A DNA stretch of 7,439 nucleotides from an uncultured Bacteroidales bacterium (GTDB lineage: Bacteria; Bacteroidota; Bacteroidia; Bacteroidales; UBA932). The position numbers and the translations under genes were made by a program. The notes below the pieces were generated by a model. The model searched no databases, was not told the DNA's origin, and was given only the letters and a program-made list of their open reading frames with translations. Positions 1 through 6,349 of this stretch are shown here, in pieces (position 1 is the stretch's first letter; each line of letters opens with the position of its first letter). The stretch covers positions 1 through 7,439 of the forward strand of contig CAMJJZ010000052.1 of the NCBI GenBank assembly GCA_946406275.1, written 5' to 3'.

Positions 1-1218
1 ATGTACAACACCGTCTTCAAGAAGCTGCTGGACATTGGCGATATCATAGGCATAAAGGGCTTCGCCTTCTTTACCCAGACTGGCCAGCTGTCCGTTCACG
101 CCAAGGAGCTGACGGTGCTGAGCAAGAGCCTCCGTGTGCTCCCCATCGTCAAGACCGATGCGGACGGTACCGTGCACGACGGCTTTGCAGATCCGGAGCT
201 CCGCTATCGTCAGAGGTATGTTGACCTGGTGGTAAACCCGCAGGTAAAGGAAGTGTTCCTCAAGCGTACCCAGATAATCAATACTATGCGCCAGTGCTTC
301 AACGCAGAGGGCTGCCTGGAGGTGGAAACCCCCATCCTGCAGGCCATCCCCGGCGGCGCCACGGCGCGTCCGTTCATCACGCACCACAACGCACTGGACG
401 TAGATATGTATATGAGAATAGCCAACGAGCTCTACCTCAAGAGGCTCATAGTTGGCGGATTCTCAGGAGTTTACGAGTTTGCCAAGAACTTCCGCAACGA
501 GGGCATGGACAAGACCCACAACCCGGAGTTCACCTGCGTAGAGATGTACATCGCCTACAAGGACTACATCTGGATGATGGAGTTCACGGAGAAGATGCTG
601 GAGAAGGTAGCAGAGGCTACCGGCGGTCTTGTGAAGACCATCGGCGGACAGGAGATCTCCTTCAAGGGACCGTTCCGCAGGCTTCCCATCCTTGAGGCCA
701 TCAAGGAGTACGCGGGCGTGGACGTGAAGGGTATGGACGAGGCCCAGCTGCGCGAGGTCTGTAAGAAGTTGAACGTTGAGGTGAGCCCTGAGATGGGCGT
801 GGGCAAGCTCATCGACGCCATCTTTGGCGAGTACTGTGAGAAGAACCTGGTTCAGCCCACTTTCGTCATTGACTATCCCGTGGAGATGAGCCCTCTCACC
901 AAGCGCTGCAGGCATGACGACACGCTCACGGAACGCTTCGAGCTGTTTGTAGGCGGCAAGGAGCTGGCAAACGCCTACTCTGAGCTCAACGACCCCATAG
1001 ACCAGCTGGAACGCTTCGAGGAGCAGGCCGCCCTCAAGAGCAAAGGCGATGACGAAGCCATGTACATAGACTATGACTTCGTCCGCGCCCTTGAATACGG
1101 TATGCCTCCCACCTCCGGCATCGGCATAGGCATCGACCGCCTCACCATGTTCATGACCGGCACCGACGCCATCCAGGATGTCCTCTTCTTCCCCATGATG
1201 AGGCCAGAGAAGTTTTAG
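1..1218 (+). CDS. lysS: Lysyl-tRNA synthetase, class II (5'-truncated by window edge)
   Basis: This enzyme charges tRNA-Lys with lysine in the cytoplasm, using ATP. The visible 405 residues cover the end of the N-terminal OB-fold anticodon-binding domain (about 1-50) and the whole class II catalytic core. Landmarks are the RYRQRYVDL linker segment (from about residue 68), motif 1 ending in EVETP (about 107-111), the [18 protein letters not shown] block, motif 2 with FRNEG at 164-168 followed by HNPEF at 173-177, the [14 protein letters not shown] block, and motif 3 GIGIGIDR at 373-380. The protein ends at [10 protein letters not shown], the usual family C-terminus, with no extension. Bacterial LysRS is normally about 500 residues or more, so roughly 110-120 N-terminal residues lie upstream. 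The ATG at base 1 is therefore probably an internal methionine, not the start. Identity is very secure; the true start is not visible. Confidence 0.97.
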   Translation: MYNTVFKKLLDIGDIIGIKGFAFFTQTGQLSVHAKELTVLSKSLRVLPIVKTDADGTVHDGFADPELRYRQRYVDLVVNPQVKEVFLKRTQIINTMRQCFNAEGCLEVETPILQAIPGGATARPFITHHNALDVDMYMRIANELYLKRLIVGGFSGVYEFAKNFRNEGMDKTHNPEFTCVEMYIAYKDYIWMMEFTEKMLEKVAEATGGLVKTIGGQEISFKGPFRRLPILEAIKEYAGVDVKGMDEAQLREVCKKLNVEVSPEMGVGKLIDAIFGEYCEKNLVQPTFVIDYPVEMSPLTKRCRHDDTLTERFELFVGGKELANAYSELNDPIDQLERFEEQAALKSKGDDEAMYIDYDFVRALEYGMPPTSGIGIGIDRLTMFMTGTDAIQDVLFFPMMRPEKF

Positions 1219-1225
1219 CCCTCCC

Positions 1226-1255
1226 GTCATTCCGGACTTGATCCGGAATCTTTAA
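1226..1255 (+). repeat. Palindromic repeat copy A (solo) in the lysS-methyltransferase gap
   Basis: The sequence opens with GTCATT and closes with AATCTTTAA. Inside are perfect 8-bp arms, ATTCCGGA (1229-1236) and TCCGGAAT (1242-1249), around the 5-nt loop CTTGA. It fills most of the 41-bp gap and ends 4 nt before the next start codon. There is no T-tract, so it is not a standard intrinsic terminator. It shares its outer bases with the elements at 1435-1499 and 2950-2980, which suggests a dispersed REP-like family. The loop CTTG matches the right half of the doublet at 1435-1499. Confidence 0.8.
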
Positions 1256-1259
1256 CAGC

Positions 1260-2072
1260 ATGCGTACGGAACAAATAACATCTTTCCAGAACCCGAAGGT
1301 CAAGAACCTGTTGCAGCTGCAGGAGAAGTCCTCCGCGCGGCGGGAGCAAGGGCTGTTTGTGGTTGAGGGAAGGCGTGAACTGGAGCATTGCATAGAGGCC
1401 GGCTACAAGGTTCGGACTGTGTTTCATTGCCCTGAGATTGCCGGCACGGAGGCCGGCAATGACGTTGGCGCGTCATTCTCGGGCTTGTCCCGGGAATCTC
1501 TGGTGATTGAGGTTCCGGCCGCATTATACCGCAAGATAGCCTACCGTGAAGGCACTGAAGGCATCATAGCTGAGGTAGAGGCAAAGCACCTGTCGCTGAA
1601 TGACTTGAACCTGCCGGAGAATCCGCTCATTGTGGTTCTGGAGGCGGTGGAGAAGCCGGGAAACCTGGGCGCGGTGCTGCGGAGTGCGGATGCCGCCGGG
1701 GCCTCGGCAGTGATAGTGTGCGACCCTCTTACGGACCTGTACAATCCAAATCTGATACGTGCTTCCATCGGGGCTGTGTTTACGGTGCCGGTGGTGGCTG
1801 TTTCCTCGGAGGAGGCCATCGCCTTCCTGAAGGGGCGGGGGATTGCCATCCTCACTGCACAGCTGCAGGACTCGTCCCTGTACTACGATACCGATATGCG
1901 CCGAGGCGTTGCCATCGTGATGGGAACGGAATCTACCGGACTCACCCCGGCCTGGCGGCAGGCGGCGGACGCCCACATCCGCATCCCTATGCTTGGCCGC
2001 CTGGACAGCCTAAATGTCTCCGTGAGTGCGGCAATATTACTTTTTGAAGCAGTTAGACAAAGACAGATATGA
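1260..2072 (+). CDS. TrmH/SpoU-family RNA 2'-O-ribose methyltransferase
   Basis: This is a predicted SAM-dependent 2'-O-methyltransferase acting on rRNA or tRNA, of the SPOUT (trefoil-knot) class. The N-terminal part (about 1-110) looks like the SpoU substrate-binding domain: it opens ITSFQNPKVKNLLQL, followed by FVVEGRRELEHCIEAG. The C-terminal SpoU domain has motif 1 with EKPGNLGAVLRSAD (N135, G137, R141), motif 2 MGTESTGL (221-228) and motif 3 IPMLGRLDSLNVSVS (242-256, N252). At 270 residues it is somewhat longer than relatives I would expect at about 245-255. The excess maps to residues about 60-81, encoded by an inverted palindrome doublet (1435-1499). The reading frame continues through it and all catalytic motifs are intact, so the gene is probably functional. 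The ATG at 1260 has no Shine-Dalgarno site, normal for Bacteroidota. The stop overlaps the next start as ATGA, indicating coupling. The RNA target cannot be assigned from sequence. Confidence 0.93.
   Translation: MRTEQITSFQNPKVKNLLQLQEKSSARREQGLFVVEGRRELEHCIEAGYKVRTVFHCPEIAGTEAGNDVGASFSGLSRESLVIEVPAALYRKIAYREGTEGIIAEVEAKHLSLNDLNLPENPLIVVLEAVEKPGNLGAVLRSADAAGASAVIVCDPLTDLYNPNLIRASIGAVFTVPVVAVSSEEAIAFLKGRGIAILTAQLQDSSLYYDTDMRRGVAIVMGTESTGLTPAWRQAADAHIRIPMLGRLDSLNVSVSAAILLFEAVRQRQI
1435..1499. repeat. Inverted doublet of palindromic repeats (copies D and C) inside a coding sequence
   Basis: This 65-bp element is bounded by AGATT (1435-1439) and AATCT (1495-1499), which are inverted. The left half, copy D, lies on the minus strand: perfect 9-bp arms ATTGCCGGC (1437-1445) and GCCGGCAAT (1452-1460) with loop ACGGAG. 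The right half, copy C, lies on the plus strand: arms ATTCTCGGG (1475-1483) and CCCGGGAAT (1489-1497), paired except for one T-G wobble, with loop CTTGT. The halves meet at AATGACG (1458-1464) and CGTCATT (1471-1477), a further perfect inverted pair around TTGGCG. Copy D resembles solo copy B (2950-2980) and copy C resembles solo copy A (1226-1255), so the doublet joins one of each subtype head to head. It is translated in frame as part of the methyltransferase, roughly residues 60-81. Confidence 0.82.
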
Positions 2073-2950
2073 AAAGAATCGCTTTTGCAGTGATGGCCGT
2101 GGCCATCGTACTTGTTTCCTCCTGCGGGAAGAAGAGAATTGACCTTCAGGCGCACCGCGGCGGTGCGGGGCTGATGCCGGAGAATACGGTATCGGCAATG
2201 AAAAATGCCATTGATTTGGGCATCAAGACCCTGGAGTTTGACCTGCAGCTCTCCGGGGACGGGCATGTGGTGGTGTCTCACGACAACTACTTCCATCCGC
2301 GCTACACCACTCGTCCGGACGGATCCCTGGTGATGCCCGGAGACCCCAAGGAGTACCTCTACACGATGCCGTACGACAGCATCCTCAAGTACGATGTCGG
2401 TCTGCGTTTCGTGGAAAGGTGGCCTGATCAGAAGAAAGTGGCGGAGGTAAAGCCGCTGGCCACAAACCTCATCGATTTCTGTGAGAACTATGCTGCGGAG
2501 AAAGGCTTCAAGCCCTTCTACAACATTGAAATCAAGTCCACCACCGGCGAAGGCGAAGGCACCCTGTGGCCGGACTACGTGGAGTTCTGCGACAAATGCG
2601 TGGACCTTCTCCTTTCCAAGAACCTTGGCGGCCGACTCATTGTCCAAACCTTTGACGTAAGGGCATTGGAGTATATCCACGAGAACTGGCCCAACGTGAT
2701 TCTTTCCTATCTCACGGAGGACGAGACGGACATCGAGACCATCCTTGGCCAGATTTCCTTCAAGCCCAGGTGGTGGAGCCCCAACCATGAGGTGATTACT
2801 CCGGAGAACGTGGCCTACTGCCACAAGCGCGGCATAAAGGTAGTGCCGTGGACCGTTGACGACCCTGCAGAAATCCGTCGCATGGTCTCCTGCAAGGTGG
2901 ACGCCATCATCTCCAACTATCCGGACAGGCTGCTGGAGATAGTGAAATAG
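2069..2950 (+). CDS. Glycerophosphodiester phosphodiesterase family lipoprotein
   Basis: The predicted reaction is hydrolysis of glycerophosphodiesters to glycerol 3-phosphate and an alcohol, at the cell envelope. Residues 1-19 form a lipoprotein signal: basic MKR, a hydrophobic stretch, then lipobox V16-S17-S18-C19. The GDPD TIM-barrel follows, with AHRGG (H29, R30), PENT (37-40), LEFDLQ (E56, D58) and SHD (H71), which are the usual catalytic and metal-binding positions. Further strands carry NIEIKS (E154, K156), QTFD (193-196) and PWTVDD (260-265). The segment between H71 and about residue 145 is longer than in GlpQ-type enzymes, in my experience typical of Bacteroidota members. Near the C-terminus the sequence reads ISNYPD where many relatives have TD-P; the effect is unknown. 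The start overlaps the methyltransferase stop by 4 bp, so the two are probably co-transcribed although functionally unrelated. The precise substrate is not predictable. Confidence 0.93.
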   Translation: MKRIAFAVMAVAIVLVSSCGKKRIDLQAHRGGAGLMPENTVSAMKNAIDLGIKTLEFDLQLSGDGHVVVSHDNYFHPRYTTRPDGSLVMPGDPKEYLYTMPYDSILKYDVGLRFVERWPDQKKVAEVKPLATNLIDFCENYAAEKGFKPFYNIEIKSTTGEGEGTLWPDYVEFCDKCVDLLLSKNLGGRLIVQTFDVRALEYIHENWPNVILSYLTEDETDIETILGQISFKPRWWSPNHEVITPENVAYCHKRGIKVVPWTVDDPAEIRRMVSCKVDAIISNYPDRLLEIVK

Positions 2951-2980
2951 TCATTGCCGGCCACGACCGGCAATCTTTAA
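2950..2980 (+). repeat. Palindromic repeat copy B (solo) at the GDPD stop codon
   Basis: The sequence runs GTCATTGCCGG...CCGGCAATCTTTAA. Its perfect 8-bp arms are ATTGCCGG (2953-2960) and CCGGCAAT (2967-2974), with loop CCACGA. Its first base is the last base of the GDPD stop codon TAG. It shares GTCATTGCCGGCC and CCGGCAATCT with the reverse complement of copy D (1436-1463), and the AATCTTTAA ending with copy A (1226-1255). There is no T-tract, and a proper terminator lies 30 bp further on, so termination is not its obvious role. Confidence 0.8.
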
Positions 2981-3006
2981 TTACCCGCCAAAGTACGTTT
3001 TGGGCT

Positions 3007-3054
3007 AAAAACGCACTCCCGCACGTCGCCACCGACGTCCGGGAGTGCATTTTT
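3007..3054. terminator. Bidirectional intrinsic terminator between convergent GDPD and ssb
   Basis: A 16-pair stem, 3013-3028 with 3033-3048, has a single C-C mismatch (3022/3039) and a 4-nt loop CCAC. It is flanked by five A's on the left (3007-3011) and five T's on the right (3050-3054), so it has a U-tract in either direction. It sits between the stop of the plus-strand GDPD gene (2950) and the stop of minus-strand ssb (3081), exactly where a shared terminator is expected. Confidence 0.93.
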
Positions 3055-3080
3055 GCTTATTATTGCGCTTTTAGGCGTTA

Positions 3081-3578
3081 TTAGAACGGAAGATCGTCCG
3101 TAGGTGCATCCGCGGGAGTGACTACCGGGGCGGGCTGTGGAGCCGGAGCGGGGGCTGCGGCAGGCTGCTGGGTGTAGGCGCCGGCCGGCTGCGGGGTGTA
3201 AGCGCCCGCGGGCTGCTGGCCGTCTTCAGGTCTCTTGCCAAGGAGCTGGAGGGTGTCTACTACCACTTCCGTGGTGTAGCGCTTGGCGCCGGCCTGGTCT
3301 GTCCACTGACGGGTACGGAGGCGGCCCTCGATGTACACCTGGGTGCCTTTACGGATGTATTTTTCTGCAACGTCGGCATTGTTGCGCCAGGCCACTATGT
3401 TGTGCCATTCCGTGTTTTCACGGACGTCGCCGGCGCGGTCACGGTAACGTTCAGATGTTGCGAGGGGGAAGGTGGCTACTTTGGGGTTTGCACCTGCATT
3501 CTGGGGATTGGATTCAAGGTAACGTACTTCGGGATCTTTACCAACGTTACCGATAAGCATTACTTTATTCAGTGACAT
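3081..3578 (-). CDS. ssb: Single-stranded DNA-binding protein
   Basis: This protein coats single-stranded DNA during replication, repair and recombination, normally as a tetramer, and recruits partner proteins through its C-terminal tip. The OB-fold spans about residues 1-114, starting MSLNKVMLIGNVGKDPEVRY and including TEWHNIVAW, KGTQVYIEGRLRTRQW and TTEVVVDTLQLLG. A low-complexity Pro/Gln/Ala linker follows, containing two QPAGAYT units. It ends with the acidic tip DDLPF, the conserved partner-docking motif, so the protein is complete at 165 residues. Between the first strands is a short extra loop, about ESNPQNAGANPK, absent from E. coli SSB as I recall it. The gene lies 21 bp downstream of aroE on the same strand. 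I see no strong promoter of its own, so it is probably co-transcribed, and transcription should end at the hairpin at 3007-3054. Confidence 0.97.
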   Translation of the reverse strand: MSLNKVMLIGNVGKDPEVRYLESNPQNAGANPKVATFPLATSERYRDRAGDVRENTEWHNIVAWRNNADVAEKYIRKGTQVYIEGRLRTRQWTDQAGAKRYTTEVVVDTLQLLGKRPEDGQQPAGAYTPQPAGAYTQQPAAAPAPAPQPAPVVTPADAPTDDLPF

Positions 3579-3599
3579 AAGTATAATAATTTGAATGAT

Positions 3600-4310
3600 T
3601 TACTGCAAAAATTGCTCCAAAGCGGCCTCCATTGCAGACAAAGAAGGCTCTTCTCCGGTGAACAGTTTAAAGCCGGCTATTGCCTGTCCAAACAGCCACT
3701 TAACTCCGGGAATATACAGCATGCAGGGCACATCCCTGAGCTGAGGATCCCGGTAATTTGCTTCCAGTACAACCGCACGTGACATATTCACGTCCGGGGG
3801 CACGGGAGCGCTTCCAGGAAGCGTATAAATAACCACATCCGGGAACTCCGGTGCGGGAGAAAGGCCGAAGCGTTCTTCCAGAGCCGCCACCTTTTCCGGG
3901 GACCGGCCAACCACGCTTACGCGGAAGCCAAGCTTTGCGGCTCCGGCAATGGCGGCGCGTGCCGCACCGCCCGTTCCCACAACCAGCGCGGTCTCTCCCG
4001 AGATGCCACGGAGGGCATACATCACGCCGTCCACATCTGTATTATAACCACGAAGGCCGTCCTTGAGGACAAGGTTTACAGCGCCGGTGGAAGCGGCGTT
4101 GCCAGACAGTTCCATGCACCTGGCAAAGGCGTCCTGCTTGTAAGGAGCAGTGACGTTGATGCCGTAGTAGTTACCAAGGAACTGCTGCCAGCACTCCGCA
4201 AAGGAAGCGCCGTCAAACAGTTCGTATGTATGCTTTGAGCCATAGGCCGCACTGAACAGGACGGGACTCAGCGACCCGGCCACAGGATGCCCTATGAGCG
4301 CAAATTTCAT
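3600..4310 (-). CDS. aroE: Shikimate dehydrogenase
   Basis: AroE reduces 3-dehydroshikimate to shikimate with NADPH, in the cytoplasmic shikimate pathway to aromatic amino acids. The substrate-binding domain shows IGHPVAGSLSP with S13 and S15, NVTAPYK with the catalytic lysine K58, GAVN (N79) and YNTDVDG with N90 and D92. The Rossmann domain has VGTGGAARA (111-119) and VVGRSPEK (133-140), where many relatives have an NRT motif. The C-terminal block GVKWLFGQAIAGFKLFTGE (202-220) matches the conserved G-x-L-x-QA helix. At 236 residues it is at the short end of the family but has every key motif. Its ATG overlaps the stop of the upstream membrane protein by 4 bp (4307-4310), implying translational coupling. 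The NADP versus NAD preference is not certain from the motif alone. Confidence 0.95.
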   Translation of the reverse strand: MKFALIGHPVAGSLSPVLFSAAYGSKHTYELFDGASFAECWQQFLGNYYGINVTAPYKQDAFARCMELSGNAASTGAVNLVLKDGLRGYNTDVDGVMYALRGISGETALVVGTGGAARAAIAGAAKLGFRVSVVGRSPEKVAALEERFGLSPAPEFPDVVIYTLPGSAPVPPDVNMSRAVVLEANYRDPQLRDVPCMLYIPGVKWLFGQAIAGFKLFTGEEPSLSAMEAALEQFLQ

Positions 4311-5290
4311 TTTCTGAAGAAGCTTTCGTATACGTATGAGCCCAAGCCCAGAACAGCCTGGACTATTACCTGGGACTCATGAGCCAGGATTGCGAAGACC
4401 ATTCCCGTGGCAAAGGGAACGCCCCACACTGCGCTTATGGCGCCGGCAACCACGGTGTGGTATGCGCCAAAGCCGCCGGGGACGGGAATAACGGTGCTCA
4501 CGGTACCGACAAACATGAGGAACAGCGCATCCACCGGCCCCATGGAGGCAAAGACCTCTATGTCCTGCAGGGCAATAATTACGCAGTAGCTCATGAACCA
4601 GTATCCGACCCATATCAAAATGGTATAAAGGATGAACAGCCAGCCGTGGCGCATCTTGAGGCAGGACATAAGGCCGTCCCCTATGCCCTGGACAAAGCCC
4701 CAGGCCTTGGTCCAGAAGCCGCCGCGCTCACGCAGTTTCCACAGTAGCCACAGCAGAAATGCCAGCAGAAGCACTCCGGCAACCAGAATAATCCAAAGCG
4801 TGCGGCTGGAAACTATGGCCCCAAGATAATTGTCCACGATGAATCCGCCGAAGTGCGTCCAGAAAAGCACCACAATAGCCACTCCTATCAGAAGCATGGA
4901 AACAATGTCCCACACCCTGTCCACCACCATGGTACCTATACTCTTGTCAAAGCTGATGGTTGTATTCTTTGTAAGGTACCCGCAGCGCACTATGTCTCCC
5001 ATCCTGGGCAGCACAAGGCTGGCGGCAAGGCCTATGGAATAAGCGTTGAAGCTGGTCAGAAGAGTAGCTGAAGGATCCAGCGGCAGCATCTGCATGCGCC
5101 ACCTGAGGCCTCGTATAAGTATTACAAGCGCCCCTACTACTATGGACAGGATAACCCACCCCCAGCGGCAGTTTTCCAACGCCTCAACAAATGCATCCCA
5201 CTCCACTGCCCTGAAGCTGAAGTACAGGAGAACCACGGCTATCAGGATAAACAGCACGTAGGTCAGACTCTTTTTAACTTTCTTATCCAT
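4307..5290 (-). CDS. YbhN/LPG-synthase-TM family integral membrane protein (flippase-like)
   Basis: This is a 327-residue polytopic inner-membrane protein of the family that includes the membrane domain of lysylphosphatidylglycerol synthase (PF03706-type, often annotated flippase-like). Hydrophobic segments lie at about 11-28, 46-60, 79-95, 127-146, 164-185, 216-240, 253-271 and 293-315. Family motifs visible are LPRMGDIVR (94-102), DRVWD (124-128) and PVPGGFGAY (269-277). It lacks the soluble aminoacyl-transferase domain of MprF, so it should not itself aminoacylate lipid; a lipid or polyprenyl-linked substrate is inferred from relatives. The frame stays open far upstream, but that part is antisense to the adjacent kinase gene. 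The start at 5290 is chosen because MDKKVKK precedes the first helix and a promoter box ends 7 bp before it. It overlaps aroE by 4 bp and heads the minus-strand unit with aroE and ssb. Confidence 0.9.
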   Translation of the reverse strand: MDKKVKKSLTYVLFILIAVVLLYFSFRAVEWDAFVEALENCRWGWVILSIVVGALVILIRGLRWRMQMLPLDPSATLLTSFNAYSIGLAASLVLPRMGDIVRCGYLTKNTTISFDKSIGTMVVDRVWDIVSMLLIGVAIVVLFWTHFGGFIVDNYLGAIVSSRTLWIILVAGVLLLAFLLWLLWKLRERGGFWTKAWGFVQGIGDGLMSCLKMRHGWLFILYTILIWVGYWFMSYCVIIALQDIEVFASMGPVDALFLMFVGTVSTVIPVPGGFGAYHTVVAGAISAVWGVPFATGMVFAILAHESQVIVQAVLGLGSYVYESFFRK

Positions 5291-5297
5291 AGTCACA

Positions 5298-5305
5298 CAA
5301 AGGTA
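5298..5305 (-). promoter_or_regulatory. Candidate Bacteroidota -7 box (TACCTTTG) for the flippase-aroE-ssb unit
   Basis: Read on the minus strand the bases are TACCTTTG, an exact match to the Bacteroidota TAnnTTTG -7 consensus. It ends 7 nt before the ATG at 5290, so the transcript would be leaderless or carry a leader of only a few bases. No clear TTTG -33 element is found at the usual 19-21 nt spacing, which lowers confidence. Confidence 0.55.
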
Positions 5306-5328
5306 ATGGAATTTCCGCAAATAATGGT

Positions 5329-5336
5329 TATTTTTG
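5329..5336 (+). promoter_or_regulatory. Candidate Bacteroidota -7 box (TATTTTTG) for the kinase operon
   Basis: TATTTTTG matches TAnnTTTG exactly and lies 20 nt before the ATG at 5357, which gives a predicted leader of about 14 nt. The leader is A-rich (AAATACAAAAG), as is common upstream of Bacteroidota starts that lack a Shine-Dalgarno site. No good -33 TTTG is visible. It faces away from the box at 5298-5305, and the two upstream regions overlap. Confidence 0.55.
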
Positions 5337-5356
5337 TATGTTAAATACAAAAGCCC

Positions 5357-6349
5357 ATGAAATCTATTCTTGGCATAGGCAATGCCCTCACAGACATCCT
5401 GGCCGTCCTCCCGGACGACAGCCTCCTCCAGAAGTATCATCTCCCCCTTGGCAGCATGCAGCACGTGGACATGGAAACCGGTGACCGCATCTGGGAAGCC
5501 CTCAAGGAGTATGGCGTAAAGTACGTCCCCGGCGGCAGCGCAGCCAACACCATCACCTGCACCTCCATCTTTGGGATGCCCTCCGGCTTCCTGGGAAAAA
5601 TTGGCAACGATGACCTTGGAAACCTCTTCAAGAGCACCATGGAGCAGTACGGCGTAAAGGCCCAGATGCTCTATAGCAAAAAGTCCAGCGGCCGCTGCAT
5701 GGTGTTCATCACCGGCGCCAATGCGGAGCGCACCTTTGCGGATTACATGGGCGCAACCCTGGAACTTGGTCCGGACGATTTGTCCCTCGATCAGTTCCAA
5801 GGCTACGATTACTTCCACATCGAAGGCTACCTGGTCCAGAACCAGGAGCTCATCTCCAAGGCCGCACGCCTTGCAAAGGAAGCCGGCTGCACCATTTCCA
5901 TAGACATGGCCTCCTACAACGTGGTGGAATCCAACGACGCCTTCTTCCACAACCTGGTGGACAATTACGTAGACATCGTCTTTGCAAATGAGTCTGAGGC
6001 AAAGGCCTTCACCAAGATGGAGCCGCGCGAAGCCATCGACGACCTTGCAAAACGCGCCAAGATTGCCGTTGTGAAGGTGGGTAAGGAAGGCTCCATGGTC
6101 AAGTCCGGGGACGAATACCATTTCATTGAGCCCTGGCCCGCAACGCCCATAGACGCCACTGGCGCCGGAGACACCTATGCCGCAGGCTTCCTCTACGCCC
6201 ATTCTCTTGGCCTTCCGCTAAAGGCTTGCGGAGAGGTTGGCAGCATCATCGCCGCAAAGGTGGTGGAGGTGATAGGCACCAAGATAGACATTCCCCGCTG
6301 GAGGGACGCCAAGGCGGAGATCAAGGAGCTTGTAGCCAAGTATGCTTAA
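5357..6349 (+). CDS. PfkB-family carbohydrate/nucleoside kinase, adenosine kinase-like
   Basis: This is a cytoplasmic ATP-dependent kinase of the ribokinase/PfkB superfamily; in Bacteroidota such proteins are usually annotated as adenosine kinase. The N-terminal ILGIGNALTDIL matches the usual first strand. PGGSAANT (58-65) is PfkB signature 1, and LGKIGNDDLG follows. The lid-type segment includes SGRCMVFITGANAERTF. DATGAGDTYAAGF (266-278) is signature 2, forming the anion hole, with D272 the expected catalytic base. VFANESEAKAF corresponds to the conserved N-x-x-E region. At 330 residues it is full length. Substrate specificity (adenosine, ribose, fructose or another sugar) cannot be fixed from motifs. 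The next gene starts inside its final codons (8-bp overlap), so it leads a three-gene unit. Confidence 0.92.
   Translation: MKSILGIGNALTDILAVLPDDSLLQKYHLPLGSMQHVDMETGDRIWEALKEYGVKYVPGGSAANTITCTSIFGMPSGFLGKIGNDDLGNLFKSTMEQYGVKAQMLYSKKSSGRCMVFITGANAERTFADYMGATLELGPDDLSLDQFQGYDYFHIEGYLVQNQELISKAARLAKEAGCTISIDMASYNVVESNDAFFHNLVDNYVDIVFANESEAKAFTKMEPREAIDDLAKRAKIAVVKVGKEGSMVKSGDEYHFIEPWPATPIDATGAGDTYAAGFLYAHSLGLPLKACGEVGSIIAAKVVEVIGTKIDIPRWRDAKAEIKELVAKYA

Noticed and set aside
463..1230. Long minus-strand open frame (255 codons) opposite lysS
   Set aside because: Antisense to an unmistakable lysS; its translation is His/Val/Leu-rich with no recognisable motif. GC-rich codon use leaves the opposite frame open.
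1226..1255. Copy A read as an intrinsic terminator for lysS
   Set aside because: The stem is followed by AATCTTTAA, not a T-run, and the same sequence occurs inside a coding region at 1435-1499.
1435..1499. Frameshift or pseudogene in the methyltransferase caused by the insert
   Set aside because: The frame is continuous from 1260 to 2072 and all three SpoU motifs are intact after the insert.
1883..2824. Minus-strand open frame (313 codons) opposite the GDPD gene
   Set aside because: It spans two real genes on the other strand and shows no domain; it is a shadow of codon bias.
4379..5261. Several plus-strand open frames opposite the flippase-like gene
   Set aside because: All are short, overlap one another and lie antisense to a membrane protein with clear family motifs.
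5291..6202. Possible N-terminal extension of the flippase-like protein by about 300 residues
   Set aside because: The extension is antisense to the PfkB kinase and would pass through the promoter region; the methionine at 5290 directly precedes the first membrane helix.
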